From the NCBI GenBank assembly GCA_019347645.1, contig JAHWKZ010000003.1, positions 1 to 38,951 of the forward strand: a stretch of 38,951 nucleotides of DNA, written 5' to 3'. Positions 1-8,438 of the stretch are shown here, piece by piece. This DNA comes from Gemmatimonadota bacterium. Lineage in GTDB: Bacteria > Gemmatimonadota > Gemmatimonadetes > JACCXV01 > JAHWKZ01. Under the pieces are notes generated by a model. The model saw only the letters and a program-made list of their open reading frames with translations. It ran no database searches and was not told the DNA's origin. Within the stretch, counting starts at the first letter, position 1. Each line of letters starts with the position of its first letter. A program made the translations under genes and the position numbers.

Positions 1-206
1 GCGGCCTCGGGCGATGTCTCGGCGAAGCGCGGCCGGACCGGCTCCCCGCGGCAGACCACCTCGTCGCTCCGGGAATCCACGGTGGCGGCCGGCTCGGTCA
101 CCACCCGACCGTTCACCCGCACCAGTCCGGCCGCGATCAGGTCCTCCGCCTTGCGGCGCGAGGCGATCCCGGCCTGGGCGAGGTAGCGCGACAGGCGCAC
201 CTCCAT
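1..206 (-). CDS. Pseudouridine synthase N-terminus (RluB/RsuA type), cut by window edge
   Basis: Only the first 68 codons are in the window, beginning at ATG 206. They encode an S4 RNA-binding domain of the kind that opens RsuA/RluB-type pseudouridine synthases: RLSRYLAQAGIASRRKAEDL, then an RVNGRVV strand that closes the S4 fold. The catalytic domain would lie beyond position 1. The gene starts 7 nt after the scpB stop, and the scpA-scpB-rluB order is common in bacteria, which supports the call. Family members modify 23S or 16S rRNA; which uridine this one targets cannot be judged from the fragment. Confidence 0.8.
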   Translation of the reverse strand, partial: MEVRLSRYLAQAGIASRRKAEDLIAAGLVRVNGRVVTEPAATVDSRSDEVVCRGEPVRPRFAETSPEA

Positions 207-213
207 CGGCCCC

Positions 214-834
214 TCACGCCCCGGGCTCGCCTCCGGCCTCCTCGTCCTCCAGCTCGAGCTCCGTCTGCCGCTCGCGATCGGCGAACAGCACTTCGAGCTC
301 GTCGGGCCTGGGCAGCGCGTCGAGGCCCGGCAGCCCGAAGTACTCGAGGAAATGATCGGTGGTGCCGTAGAGCAGCGGCCTCCCGATCCCCTCGGCCCGG
401 CCCGCGATCCGCACCAGCTCGCGCTCCACCAGCGTGCGCAGCACCCCGTCCACGCCGACGCCGCGGATCGACTCGAGCTCCGCCCGCGTGACCGGTTGCT
501 TGTAGGCCACGATCGCCAGCGTCTCCAGCGCGGCCTGCGACAGCCGCGGCGGCGATCCCGGTCCATGCAGGCTGGCGACCCATTCGGCCAGGTCGGGCCG
601 GGTCACGATCTGGTAACCTCCGGCGATCTCGCGGATCCGGAACGCCCGCCCCTCGCGCAGGTAGTCGGCGTCGAGATCGGCGATCAGGTCGACCACGAGC
701 GAGGGTGTGGCGTCGTCGAGGATCCCGGCGATCCGCCGCGCGGAGAGCGGCTCCTCCGCGGCGAACAGCAGCGCCTCGACGATCGTCTTCCTCCGGCCCG
801 CGTCCTGGTCGAAGAGCTCGTCCCGCTCGCCCAT
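214..834 (-). CDS. scpB: Segregation and condensation protein ScpB
   Basis: 206-residue ScpB, the winged-helix kleisin-associated subunit of the Smc-ScpA-ScpB condensin that compacts and segregates the chromosome. The N-terminal part (about residues 16-90) has the typical VEALLFAAEEPLSARRIA opening, and the second winged helix carries the family hallmark LETLAIVAYKQPVTRAELE (about 103-121) followed by the GVGVDGVLRTL turn. An acidic Glu/Asp-rich tail ends the protein, as is usual. Its ATG shares one base with the scpA stop (TGATG at 834), so translation is probably coupled to keep the two subunits in proportion. Confidence 0.95.
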   Translation of the reverse strand: MGERDELFDQDAGRRKTIVEALLFAAEEPLSARRIAGILDDATPSLVVDLIADLDADYLREGRAFRIREIAGGYQIVTRPDLAEWVASLHGPGSPPRLSQAALETLAIVAYKQPVTRAELESIRGVGVDGVLRTLVERELVRIAGRAEGIGRPLLYGTTDHFLEYFGLPGLDALPRPDELEVLFADRERQTELELEDEEAGGEPGA

Positions 835-1580
835 CAGGCAACCTCCCGGGGGTAGACGTGGATCTGTCCGAACGTCTCTCCCTGCCGGAGCCGAATCTCC
901 CCTTCCCGAGCCATCTCCAGCAGCGCGACGAACGTCACGATCCAGTGGGTGCGCGGCTCGCCGGGGACGAAGAGCTCCTCGAACGTGGCCCGACCCTGGC
1001 GAGCGAGGAGCTCGCGGACGAACGCCGCCTTCTCCTCGATGGTGACCGGGATGGGCTCGAGCCGGTGGAGCCGCTCGCGAGCCTGGTCGCGCATGAGCTC
1101 GGCGAACGCCCGGAGGAGGTCCGAGAGCGACGCCCGCCGCTCCGGATCCGGCTCGGCCGGTCCGTCCTCGCCTCCCTCCATCGCCTCCCGGTACCCCTTC
1201 GAGAAGACCAGCCGGCGGTCCGACTCGTGCTCGCGGAGATGGTCGGCGATCTCGCGGAACTGCTGGTACTCGATGATCTTCAGGACCAGCTCCCGACGCG
1301 GGTCCTCGAGCTCCTCCTCGTCGATCTCGGGCCGCGGCAGCAGCATGCTCGACTTGATCCGCAACAGCGTCGCCGCCATCAGCAGGAACTCGCCGGCGCT
1401 CTCCAGACGCTCGGGCGTCATCGCCTGCACGTAGGCCATGAACTGCTCGGCGATCAGCGCGATCGGAATGTCCCAGATGTCGACCTCGTTCTTCTGGACG
1501 AGGTAGACCAGCAGCTCCAGCGGGCCCTCGAAATCGAGGGACTCGAGCCTTACGCTGTGTCCGGTCGATTCGCCTGCCAT
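834..1580 (-). CDS. scpA: Segregation and condensation protein ScpA (kleisin)
   Basis: 248-residue ScpA, the kleisin that bridges the Smc heads. The start of the fold is clear: FEGPLELLVYLVQKNEVDIW at about residues 18-37, then a helix containing FLLMAATLLRIKSSMLLP. The C-terminal winged helix (FVALLEMAREGEIRLRQGETFGQI) binds the Smc head. ATG 1580 is the only usable start before the conserved core and makes the gene overlap the 3' end of trpS by 31 nt. It lies in an M50 protease-trpS-scpA-scpB-rluB operon. Smc itself is not in the window. Confidence 0.95.
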   Translation of the reverse strand: MAGESTGHSVRLESLDFEGPLELLVYLVQKNEVDIWDIPIALIAEQFMAYVQAMTPERLESAGEFLLMAATLLRIKSSMLLPRPEIDEEELEDPRRELVLKIIEYQQFREIADHLREHESDRRLVFSKGYREAMEGGEDGPAEPDPERRASLSDLLRAFAELMRDQARERLHRLEPIPVTIEEKAAFVRELLARQGRATFEELFVPGEPRTHWIVTFVALLEMAREGEIRLRQGETFGQIHVYPREVA

Positions 1581-2617
1581 AGCCCGATCCTCTCGCGGAC
1601 CTCGTTCATCGTCTCGCGCGCCAGCTCGCTCGCGGCGTCGCGTCCCGCGGCCAGGATCTCGCGGATCCGGCCGGGTCGGGCACGAAGCTCGTCGGCGCGC
1701 TCACGCATCGGAGCGAGGTACTCGATCATGTTCTCGGCCAGCAGCATCTTGTCCTCGAAGCACCCGATCTCGGCCGCCCGGCACTCCCGATCCACCCGCG
1801 CGATCGTCCCCTCGTCGCTGAAGAGGTGGTGGAGCGAGAACACGTTGCACACCCACGGTCGACCGGGGTCCTCCCGGCGCTTCCGCTGCGGGTCGGTGAA
1901 GGCCGTCTTCATCCTCTCGCGAATCGTCTCGGGAGGGTCGAGCAGCCCGACGTGGTTGCCCTTCGACTTCGACATCTTGCTCCGCCCGTCCAGCCCGATG
2001 ACCCGCCGCGACCGGGTGAGCAGCGGTCGGGGCTCGGGGAACGTCTCGCCGAAGGCGTTGTTGAACCGCCGGGCCAGGACCCGCGAAAGCTCGAGGTGCT
2101 GGACCTGGTCCTCGCCGACCGGCACGCGGTCGGCCTTCAGGATCAGGATGTCGGCGGCCTGGAGGACGGGGTACATCAACAGCCCCGCGTTCACGCTCTC
2201 GCTCTCCTCCCCCGCCTTGTCCTTGAACTGCGTCATCCGCTGGAGGTTCCCGAGCGGCGCGATGGTGGTCAGGATCCACGCCAGCTCGGGGATCTCGGGG
2301 ATCTCCGATTGCACGAACAGACGGCACCGGTCGGGATCGAGACCCGCCGCCAGTAGCGAGATCGCCAGCTCCTCGACCGCGCTCGGGAGCTCGCCGGGCT
2401 CGTAGGGCACGGTAACGGCGTGGAGGTCGACGATCGAATAGAAGCACTCGTACTCGTCCTGCAGTCGGGCCCAGTTCTGGATCGCCCCGAAGTAGTTGCC
2501 GATGTGGATCGCGCCGGTCGGCTGGATCCCGCTCATGACGCGGCTGCCGCGCGGTCCCTCGTCCGTCGTCGCCTCACGGGGCGCCTCGGCGGTCTCCACG
2601 GGCGGCTGGCCGCTCAC
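1550..2617 (-). CDS. trpS: Tryptophanyl-tRNA synthetase
   Basis: Class I aminoacyl-tRNA synthetase that charges tRNA-Trp. Both signature motifs are present: HIGN inside SGIQPTGAIHIGNYFGAI (about residues 29-46) and KMSKSKGN in the C-terminal half. Length is 355 residues from GTG 2617, near the usual 330-350. That GTG overlaps the stop of the M50 gene in a GTGA junction. It adds about 25 residues before the conserved RVMSGIQPTG; ATG 2536 would begin inside the first beta strand (usually RVLSGIQPSG), so the GTG is preferred. No T-box leader was seen; the gene is internal to an operon. Confidence 0.95.
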   Translation of the reverse strand: MSGQPPVETAEAPREATTDEGPRGSRVMSGIQPTGAIHIGNYFGAIQNWARLQDEYECFYSIVDLHAVTVPYEPGELPSAVEELAISLLAAGLDPDRCRLFVQSEIPEIPELAWILTTIAPLGNLQRMTQFKDKAGEESESVNAGLLMYPVLQAADILILKADRVPVGEDQVQHLELSRVLARRFNNAFGETFPEPRPLLTRSRRVIGLDGRSKMSKSKGNHVGLLDPPETIRERMKTAFTDPQRKRREDPGRPWVCNVFSLHHLFSDEGTIARVDRECRAAEIGCFEDKMLLAENMIEYLAPMRERADELRARPGRIREILAAGRDAASELARETMNEVRERIGLWQANRPDTA

Positions 2618-3258
2618 GTCAGCGCCGTCACCATCCCGAGGAGCGCGCCGGTCGCCACCTGAGCGGGCAGGAACACCCATCCCAGCGCCCCCGGCAGCAG
2701 GAAGAGCAGGCCGAGGACGATGAACAACCCGATCTGCCCCATCGACCGGTACGCGTACGCCGCCCGAGGGGGGAGCAGGTTCGCGACCACGTGCGATCCG
2801 TCGAGGGGGGGGATCGGGATCAAGTTGAAGACCGCCAGGATGAAGTTGAGGAAGATGCCGTAGGAGCCGACCATCCACACGATCCGCGGAATGTTCCCGC
2901 CGGTGAGCCAGCCCACGGCGACGAGGACGCCGGCCAGGCCCCCGGCCAGCGCCACGTTCGACGCCGGTCCGGCCAGGGACACCGTGATGTCGCCCCACTT
3001 CCGGTCGCGGTAGTTCTGCGGTGTCACGGGCACCGGCTTCGCCCATCCGAACAGGACGCCGGAGCCCGTCAGCAGCAGCAGCCCCGGGACCAGGATCGAC
3101 CCGAACAGGTCGATGTGGGGCAGCGGACTCAAGGTGATCCGGCCGAGCATCCGCGCGGTCGGGTCGCCCCACCACTCCGCCGCCACGCCGTGCGCGACCT
3201 CGTGCACGACGACCGACAGCAAAAGGAGCGGGAGGAGAAACAGAAGAGACTCGATCAT
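2614..3258 (-). CDS. Site-2 protease family (M50) membrane metalloprotease
   Basis: 214-residue integral membrane protein with about five to six hydrophobic segments. The zinc site is visible: HEVAH at about residues 19-23, inside a first transmembrane helix (VVVHEVAHGVAAEWWGDPTA), and the third ligand region NLIPIPPLDGS at about 140-150. This is the compact YwhC/SREBP-like type without a PDZ domain. Family members cleave substrates within the membrane; the substrate here is unknown. It is the first gene of the leftward operon with trpS, scpA and scpB, with a candidate promoter at 3305-3334. Confidence 0.9.
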   Translation of the reverse strand: MIESLLFLLPLLLLSVVVHEVAHGVAAEWWGDPTARMLGRITLSPLPHIDLFGSILVPGLLLLTGSGVLFGWAKPVPVTPQNYRDRKWGDITVSLAGPASNVALAGGLAGVLVAVGWLTGGNIPRIVWMVGSYGIFLNFILAVFNLIPIPPLDGSHVVANLLPPRAAYAYRSMGQIGLFIVLGLLFLLPGALGWVFLPAQVATGALLGMVTALT

Positions 3259-3304
3259 GGCTTTCTGGAGTGTGGGGGTCGGGCTCGACGGCGAGCGACG
3301 CGAG

Positions 3305-3334
3305 AAGGTATCCCCCCGGCGCTGGCGGTGTCAA
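3305..3334 (-). promoter_or_regulatory. Candidate sigma-70 promoter for the M50-trpS-scpAB operon
   Basis: On the minus strand a perfect -35 TTGACA (3334-3329) is followed after 18 nt by TACCTT (3310-3305). The -35 is ideal and the -10 is weak (3 of 6). Position fits the M50 gene start at 3258. Read by eye only. Confidence 0.4.
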
Positions 3335-3359
3335 AACACTGTAGGAAGCGGTCCACTCG

Positions 3360-3388
3360 TTGTCGCGACGAGGCGCCGGCGGTATTTT
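3360..3388 (+). promoter_or_regulatory. Candidate sigma-70 promoter for rpsT
   Basis: TTGTCG (3360-3365), 17-nt spacer, TATTTT (3383-3388), on the plus strand about 50 nt before the rpsT start. The same GGTATTTTC -10 context occurs in the candidate yceD-rpmF promoter at 36719-36747, so two ribosomal-protein genes share this form. Confidence 0.45.
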
Positions 3389-3436
3389 CAAGCTCGCTTT
3401 CGACGATCCAACCGAATCCCGAGCGAGGAAGATTCC

Positions 3437-3694
3437 GTGCCGAACATCAAGAGTGCCGAAAAGCGAGCCCGCACCAACCTCGAGCGTCGCGAGCGGAACC
3501 GTCGCGATCGCTCCCGGCTTCGCTCCGCCATCAAGAACGTCCGCCAGGCCGACTCGGCCGAGACCGCGCGGGGCGCGATGCGAAGAGCGGAGAGCCTGCT
3601 CGACCGGCTGGCGGGCAAGGGCGTGATCCACGACAATACCGCCGCCCGTCACAAGAGCCGGCTCCGGGCGCACCTCCAGAAGCTCGAGTCGTAG
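3437..3694 (+). CDS. rpsT: 30S ribosomal protein S20
   Basis: 85-residue basic protein that binds the 5' and 3' domains of 16S rRNA during early 30S assembly. It opens with the family signature PNIKSAEKRARTNLERRERN, continues as long Arg/Lys-rich helices and ends with the conserved KGVIHDNTAARHKSRL segment. The start is GTG 3437, preceded by GAGCGAGGAAGA as ribosome binding site; the resulting (V/M)PNIKSA matches other S20 proteins exactly. It is one of only two plus-strand genes, transcribed alone and convergent with degV 19 nt downstream. Confidence 0.96.
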   Translation: MPNIKSAEKRARTNLERRERNRRDRSRLRSAIKNVRQADSAETARGAMRRAESLLDRLAGKGVIHDNTAARHKSRLRAHLQKLES

Positions 3695-3713
3695 GAGCCC
3701 GTCGCCGGCGCGA

Positions 3714-4589
3714 TCAGGCCGGCAGGCGCGACAGGGCCCGCGGCCACGCCGCCACCCCACACACGTCGAACCCGGTGTGGGCGCACAGCACAGGACCGAG
3801 GGGGGCCCGTCGCCAGACGGTCGCCTCCCCTCCTCTTCGCGACGCCACCCGTCGTTCGAGCATCCGCGCCGCGTCCTCACCGCGCGACCCGGCGTGGACG
3901 CAGACCGCCACCAGCGAATCGGTACCGAACCGCTCCGACAGCATCTCCGCTATCCGCTCCACCCGCGTCGTGTCCCCCGCCACCCGCTCGACGAGGGCGA
4001 GACCGCCGTCGCGCATCGTGAGGATGGGACGATCCTCGTGGCTGCCGGTCGGGCCGGCGCCCGGCGCCCGCCCCAACCTGCCGCCCAGGTACAGGAAGTC
4101 GAGCGTATAGACGGAGAAGTAGACTGCGGCCGCCTCGGGGATCCGCGCGAGGTCGCCGACGACCGCGTCGACCGCCGACCCTTCCCCGAGCCTCGCTTCG
4201 GCCTCGAGGCACAGCAATCCGACCGGGGCTCCCGCGAGCCGACTGTCGACCACCCGGATCCGCTCGGTCGCGCCCAGCGAAGCGGCCGCCTCTCGCGCAT
4301 GATCCACGGTCCGGCTCAACTCCCCCGATATGTGGATCGAGAGCACCTCGTCGTGGGATGCGAGCAACCGCCGGTACGTCTCGAGGAACGCCTCGGGAGC
4401 GGGCGGCAGGGTGGCGGGAACCGAGTTGATCCGTTGGAGGAGGTGGTGGAAGTCTCCGGCGGAGAGCTCGGGCCCCTCGCGATAGCGCTCTCCATCGATC
4501 TCGACCTCGAGCGGCACCACCGCCCACTCGGACCGCGGCGCCAGCGAGCGAATCTCCGCCGTGGAATCCGTGACCAGGGCGACGCTCAC
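3714..4589 (-). CDS. DegV family protein (fatty-acid-binding fold)
   Basis: 291-residue DegV protein. The N-terminus SVALVTDSTAEI is the family signature; the first-domain loop SIHISGELSRTVDHAREAA and the VVDSRLAG strand follow, and the second domain carries LDFLYLGGRLGRA. Family members bind a fatty acid in the cleft, and in Firmicutes the FakB proteins present it to a fatty-acid kinase. No FakA kinase is in the window, so whether this protein works that way is unknown. GTG 4589 overlaps the aldolase stop (GTGA), fixing the start. Last gene of the archease-rtcB-aldolase-degV unit. Confidence 0.85.
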   Translation of the reverse strand: MSVALVTDSTAEIRSLAPRSEWAVVPLEVEIDGERYREGPELSAGDFHHLLQRINSVPATLPPAPEAFLETYRRLLASHDEVLSIHISGELSRTVDHAREAAASLGATERIRVVDSRLAGAPVGLLCLEAEARLGEGSAVDAVVGDLARIPEAAAVYFSVYTLDFLYLGGRLGRAPGAGPTGSHEDRPILTMRDGGLALVERVAGDTTRVERIAEMLSERFGTDSLVAVCVHAGSRGEDAARMLERRVASRRGGEATVWRRAPLGPVLCAHTGFDVCGVAAWPRALSRLPA

Positions 4590-5398
4590 GCTCCGGTGCC
4601 CTCGAGGGCCTCCGATACGATCGCCGAGATCCGCTCCCGGAGCGCCCGGTCCTCCGGGCCGTGGACCTCTCCCGCGGGACCCCGTGCGGGCCGCTCGCCG
4701 AGCGGCTCGGGGTCGGTGATCGTGCAGCCGGGATTGCCCGGGGACACCCCGTAGGCGTCGAGCCCCATCAGCCGGTCGACCTCGTTGCGGGAGAGCCGCC
4801 GGACGCGCCCCAGGAGTCGCGCGATCAGGAGCGACCGCGCCGCCTGCTCGAGCGACTCCATCACGTCGATCGCCCGGGCCAGCGTGGCCGCGTACGTCAC
4901 CGCCCCGTGGTTGGCCAGCAGCAGCGCGTCGTGGGTCGGGACGTACGGGCCGATCCGCTCGGGGAGCTCCTCGGTCGACGGCGTCCCGTAGGGCACCAGC
5001 GGCACCCAGCCGAGGGTGGCGATCACCTCGGGCACGACGCACTCGTCGAGCGCCTCGCCCGCGATCGCGAAGCCGGTGGCCGTCGGAGGATGGGCGTGGA
5101 CCACGCCGTGGACGTCCCGCCTCAGGGCGTAGATCCGCACGTGCATCCTGAGCTCGCTGGAGGGGCGCCCCTCTCCGAGCGGCCGGCCGTCTAGATCGGT
5201 GACCACCAGATCCTCGGGCTCGAGGAACCCCTTGCACGCCCCGGAGGGCGTGGTGACGATCCGTCCGCTCTCTACGCGCGCGCTCACGTTCCCCTCACTT
5301 CCGGCCACCAGCCCGCGCTGCCAGAGCCGGCGGCCGACCGCGACGATCTCGCGCTTCGCACGATCGATGGACGGCCCCGTCGACGTCATGGCCGTCAA
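4586..5398 (-). CDS. Class II aldolase/adducin family protein
   Basis: 270 residues, somewhat longer than the usual 200-230 because of a C-terminal extension. It has GSEGNVSAR (substrate phosphate loop), TTPSG, the SSE catalytic-glutamate motif, HAHPP (two zinc histidines) and LANHGAV (third zinc histidine). These are the motifs of zinc-dependent L-fuculose-phosphate-type aldolases and of methylthioribulose-phosphate dehydratases. An MTA phosphorylase gene lies 23 kb away (28889-29776), so a role in 5'-deoxynucleoside salvage is possible, but the two are not in one operon. ATG at 5398 or the next ATG three codons later could be the start. Confidence 0.85.
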   Translation of the reverse strand: MTAMTSTGPSIDRAKREIVAVGRRLWQRGLVAGSEGNVSARVESGRIVTTPSGACKGFLEPEDLVVTDLDGRPLGEGRPSSELRMHVRIYALRRDVHGVVHAHPPTATGFAIAGEALDECVVPEVIATLGWVPLVPYGTPSTEELPERIGPYVPTHDALLLANHGAVTYAATLARAIDVMESLEQAARSLLIARLLGRVRRLSRNEVDRLMGLDAYGVSPGNPGCTITDPEPLGERPARGPAGEVHGPEDRALRERISAIVSEALEGTGA

Positions 5399-5411
5399 TA
5401 TGGGAAAGGCC

Positions 5412-6863
5412 TCACCCTTTGACGACCCCGAGCGGAACGAGCCGGGCGACGCGACGACTGATCCCCGCCTCCTCCATCACGGCCACGACGTCGGCGACGT
5501 CCTTGTAGGCGTGGGACATCTCCTCGGCCACGGTTCGCATGCCCGTGGCACGGACGATCACGCCCTGCTCCTCCATCTCCTTCAGGAGGTCGCGTCCTCT
5601 GGACTCCTTCTTCGCCCGGGTGCGGCTCATCCGCCGCCCGGCGCCGTGACAGGTGGATCCGAACGTCTCCTTCATCGCCGCGGACTGCCCGGCGCAGACG
5701 TAGGAGTAGTTTCCCATGCTGCCGGGGACGAGGACCGGCTGTCCGGTCTCTCGATACGCGGCGGGGACCTCTTCATGGCCCGGCGGGAATGCGCGGGTGG
5801 CCCCCTTGCGATGGACGCAAACGCGCCTGCGCTCGCCGTCGATCTCGTGGTCCTCCACCTTCGCGATGTTGTGGCAGACGTCGTAGACGAGGTCCATGCG
5901 GAGATCGGCGGGGCCCGAGCCCAGGACCTTCTGGAACGTCTCCCGGGTTTTGTGGAGCATCACCTGGCGGTTGCACCACGCGTAGTTCGCCGCGCACCGC
6001 ATCGCGCCCAGATAGGCCTCGCCCTCCTCGGAGTCGAGCGGCGCGGCCGCCAGCTGCACGTCCGGCAGGTCGTAGCCGTAGACCGGGAGCTTCGACTTGA
6101 TGCGCTTGATGAAGTCGTCGCAGATCTGGTAGCCGAAGCCGCGCGATCCGGAGTGGATCATCACGACGACCTGGCCCTCGAACAGCCCGAACGCGCTCCC
6201 CAGCGACTCGTCGTAGATCTTCGAGACCTTCTGCACCTCGAGGAAGTGGTTGCCGCTCCCGAGGGTCCCCACCTGGGTGAGGCCGCGCTCCTTGGCACGA
6301 TCGGAGACGGCGTCGGGGTCGGCTCCCTCCATGCGTCCGCCCTCCTCGGTATGATCGAGGTCGGCCGGGGAACCGAAGCCCTCCTCGATCGCCCATCGCG
6401 CGCCTTGCCTCAGGAGCTTCCGCTCGTCGGCCGTCGAGAGCCTCTCGATCGCCCCCTCGCTGCCGACGCCGCTGGGGACGGCGTCGAAGAGCGCATCCAT
6501 GAGCGTTCGCAACCGCGGGGTCCCCAGCGAGTCGGCCTCCACCTCGCTGCGGGCGAGACGGACCCCGCAGTTGATGTCGTAGCCGACGCCGCCGGGGGAG
6601 ATCGCACCCGAGTCCGCCTCGGTGGCGGCGACGCCGCCGATGGGGAAGCCGTACCCCCAGTGGATGTCGGGCATCGCCAGCGAGGCGCCGAGGATCCCGG
6701 GCAGGCAGGCGACGTTCTTGACCTGCACGAGGCTCTCGTCCGCCCGGATGTCGTCGATCATCTCGTCGGAGGCGTACACCCGCCCGGGGACCCGCATCGG
6801 CCCCTCCTTCGGGATCTCCCAGACGTATGGAGCGATCTTCTCGATTCTGACGTCGGCTCCCAT
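5412..6863 (-). CDS. rtcB: RNA-splicing ligase RtcB
   Basis: 483-residue RtcB, the GTP- and Mn-dependent ligase that joins RNA ends with 2',3'-cyclic phosphate or 3'-phosphate to 5'-OH ends, acting in RNA repair or tRNA splicing. Metal-site motifs are intact: GGVGYDINCGVRL (Asp and Cys ligands, about residues 91-103), GSGNHFLE, HSGSRGFG, then CVHRKGATRAFPPGH, PGSMGNYSYV and STCHGAGR near the GMP-binding His. It lies 9 nt after archease, its known activating partner. Length and motifs match the archaeal/bacterial RtcB1 type. Confidence 0.96.
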   Translation of the reverse strand: MGADVRIEKIAPYVWEIPKEGPMRVPGRVYASDEMIDDIRADESLVQVKNVACLPGILGASLAMPDIHWGYGFPIGGVAATEADSGAISPGGVGYDINCGVRLARSEVEADSLGTPRLRTLMDALFDAVPSGVGSEGAIERLSTADERKLLRQGARWAIEEGFGSPADLDHTEEGGRMEGADPDAVSDRAKERGLTQVGTLGSGNHFLEVQKVSKIYDESLGSAFGLFEGQVVVMIHSGSRGFGYQICDDFIKRIKSKLPVYGYDLPDVQLAAAPLDSEEGEAYLGAMRCAANYAWCNRQVMLHKTRETFQKVLGSGPADLRMDLVYDVCHNIAKVEDHEIDGERRRVCVHRKGATRAFPPGHEEVPAAYRETGQPVLVPGSMGNYSYVCAGQSAAMKETFGSTCHGAGRRMSRTRAKKESRGRDLLKEMEEQGVIVRATGMRTVAEEMSHAYKDVADVVAVMEEAGISRRVARLVPLGVVKG

Positions 6864-6872
6864 CCTCCCCCC

Positions 6873-7298
6873 TCAGACGTCGAAGATGACGCGGGCGCGC
6901 CACTCCCCGTCGGCTTCCGCGAACCGCAGCTGGTGCCAGGTCACCGCCTTCAGCTCGCTCGCCCGAGCGACCCGCGCCCGGGGCGGCCGGGCGCCCCGGA
7001 CCACCGCCCGCAACGTCCCCGGCCCGGAGGCCTCCACGTCGGCCTCGACCGCGACGAACCCGTCCTCTTCGAGGAGCCGGTAGATCGACTCGCACCACGC
7101 CTTCAGGAGCTCGGGATATCCCTCCTCCCGGAGCTCGACGCTCCGCTCCTCGCGCGGCTCCACGTCCGGGTCCTCGCCGAAGAGGACCCGGACGAGGCCC
7201 CGCAGGGCGGCTTCCAGGACGGCGGCCGGTGAAGAGCCCTCGAGTTCGAGCCCGAGGTCGGCGGTGTGTTCGATCTCGGCGAAGCGGCCGCGCTCCAC
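6873..7298 (-). CDS. Archease, RtcB activator
   Basis: 141-residue archease. The opening FAEIEHTADLGLELEG carries the conserved His and Asp (EHTAD), and the C-terminus KAVTWHQLRF...VIFDV ends in the conserved Asp of the metal site. Archease speeds RtcB guanylylation and multiple turnover. Placement directly upstream of rtcB supports function as a pair. The start is GTG 7298 without an obvious Shine-Dalgarno; a candidate promoter would place transcription start at or next to the GTG (see 7305-7333). Confidence 0.93.
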   Translation of the reverse strand: MERGRFAEIEHTADLGLELEGSSPAAVLEAALRGLVRVLFGEDPDVEPREERSVELREEGYPELLKAWCESIYRLLEEDGFVAVEADVEASGPGTLRAVVRGARPPRARVARASELKAVTWHQLRFAEADGEWRARVIFDV

Positions 7299-7304
7299 GC
7301 CGGG

Positions 7305-7333
7305 AGAGTACGGGGCGTGTCACGCGGCCGCAA
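7305..7333 (-). promoter_or_regulatory. Candidate promoter for archease-rtcB, possibly leaderless
   Basis: TTGCGG (7333-7328), 17-nt spacer, TACTCT (7310-7305) on the minus strand. Only 6 nt separate the -10 from the GTG start of archease, so any transcript would have almost no leader. Matches to consensus are partial. Confidence 0.3.
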
Positions 7334-7355
7334 GAAAGGGTCGGTGAAGGTCGTA

Positions 7356-7373
7356 GGGGCGAATTGGCGCCCC
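7356..7373 (-). terminator. Hairpin after the cassette 1 TPR gene
   Basis: GGGGCG-AATTGG-CGCCCC, a 6-bp GC stem lying 9 nt past the stop of the TPR gene that ends at 7383. No U-run follows on the minus strand, so it may be a weak or Rho-assisted end. Confidence 0.4.
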
Positions 7374-7382
7374 GGCCGGGGT

Positions 7383-8438
7383 TCAGGCCACCGCGAAGCC
7401 CCGTTCCGCCTCGATCGGGAGGATCTCCCGGAGCTCTTCGATCCGGTTCAGGATCCGCTCCGCCTCCGAGGACGCGCCCAGCTCACGGTAGCACATCCGC
7501 GCGTGACGGTAGGTGTCGATGGCGCGAGGGGTGTCGTTCTGCGCGCAGTAGAGGCGCGCGATCGTCACCCACGTCTCCGCCTCGACGAGCGGGGCCTGTC
7601 GGTCGGAGCTGAGGTCGAGCGCCTGGCGAAGGAAGCGCGTCGCCCCGACGAAGTCGTTCAACTCGAGGCTCACCTCGCCCATCAGGCAGAGCGCGCTGGC
7701 GGCCGCCGGTTTGTAGTCGCGCTCCCGCGCGAGATCGAGCGCGGAGCGCGCCAGCGACAGCGCCAGGTGCGGCCGATCCCGGTCCAGCTCCAGCCGCGCC
7801 CGATTGATCGAGACGGTCGTCCCCAGGAACCGGTCCCCCTGGCGCTCGGCCTCCCGCAGGGCGTCCTGGAACGCGGACTCGGCTTCGATGAACCGCCGCT
7901 CGGCGGCGAGGACCAGGCCCAGGTTGTTCATGGTGCGGGCCGGCTCGAACAGCTGGGGGTCCAGGCCGACCTCCGCGAGCTTGCCGGCGACGTACTCCGC
8001 GGCCTCCCGCTCCCCCCGAGCGGCCAGCATGGCCCCTTCGTTGTTCTCGATCTGGGCCAGCAGACGCCGGTCGTCCGCCTCCCGGGCGTGTCGACGCGCC
8101 TCGCGGTACAGCTGGCGCGCGAAGAACCAGTCGCCGCGCTCGAACTCGACCGCGGCGAGGCCGTTGAACGCCTTGCCGATCAGGCTGTTGTCCCGGATCG
8201 CTTCGGCGGCCGCCAGGCTGGCCTCGTACGCCTCCTGCGCGCCGTCCCAGTCCGACATCGCCAGTCGGCAGATCCCCGCGCCCCGGAGCGCGTCGGCACG
8301 GACCGCTCCGGCCCGCGGGTCTCTCTCCGCCTGTCCGGCGATCTCCACGTAGGCCTTCAGCGCCTCTTCGAAACGGCCCTCCTGGCGCGCTGCGTCCGCG
8401 CGGGCCACGGAGAGCCGATCTGACCCGAGGCCCGCCAT
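7383..8438 (-). CDS. TPR-repeat protein, c-di-GMP cassette 1
   Basis: 351 residues of helical tetratricopeptide repeats with no signal peptide or catalytic domain, so probably a cytoplasmic scaffold. About seven TPR-like units can be seen, with recurring ALRGAGICRLAMSDW, GLAAVEFERGDWFFARQLY, NNLGLVLAAERRFIEAESAF and GEVSLELNDFVGATRFLRQA. It is a paralogue of the TPR gene at 11596-12642: both have the (L/V)EFERG(D/N)W repeat, the IENNEGA repeat and the LVEAETW or LAEAETW repeat at the same places. ATG 8438 shares one base with the stop of the preceding lipoprotein gene, so translation is coupled. Its partners are unknown. Confidence 0.85.
   Translation of the reverse strand: MAGLGSDRLSVARADAARQEGRFEEALKAYVEIAGQAERDPRAGAVRADALRGAGICRLAMSDWDGAQEAYEASLAAAEAIRDNSLIGKAFNGLAAVEFERGDWFFARQLYREARRHAREADDRRLLAQIENNEGAMLAARGEREAAEYVAGKLAEVGLDPQLFEPARTMNNLGLVLAAERRFIEAESAFQDALREAERQGDRFLGTTVSINRARLELDRDRPHLALSLARSALDLARERDYKPAAASALCLMGEVSLELNDFVGATRFLRQALDLSSDRQAPLVEAETWVTIARLYCAQNDTPRAIDTYRHARMCYRELGASSEAERILNRIEELREILPIEAERGFAVA

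Noticed and set aside
705-2405. Long plus-strand reading frames opposite scpA and trpS, and many similar ones elsewhere
   Set aside because: They are shadows created by high GC in third codon positions; they have no recognisable domains and lie opposite clear conserved genes.
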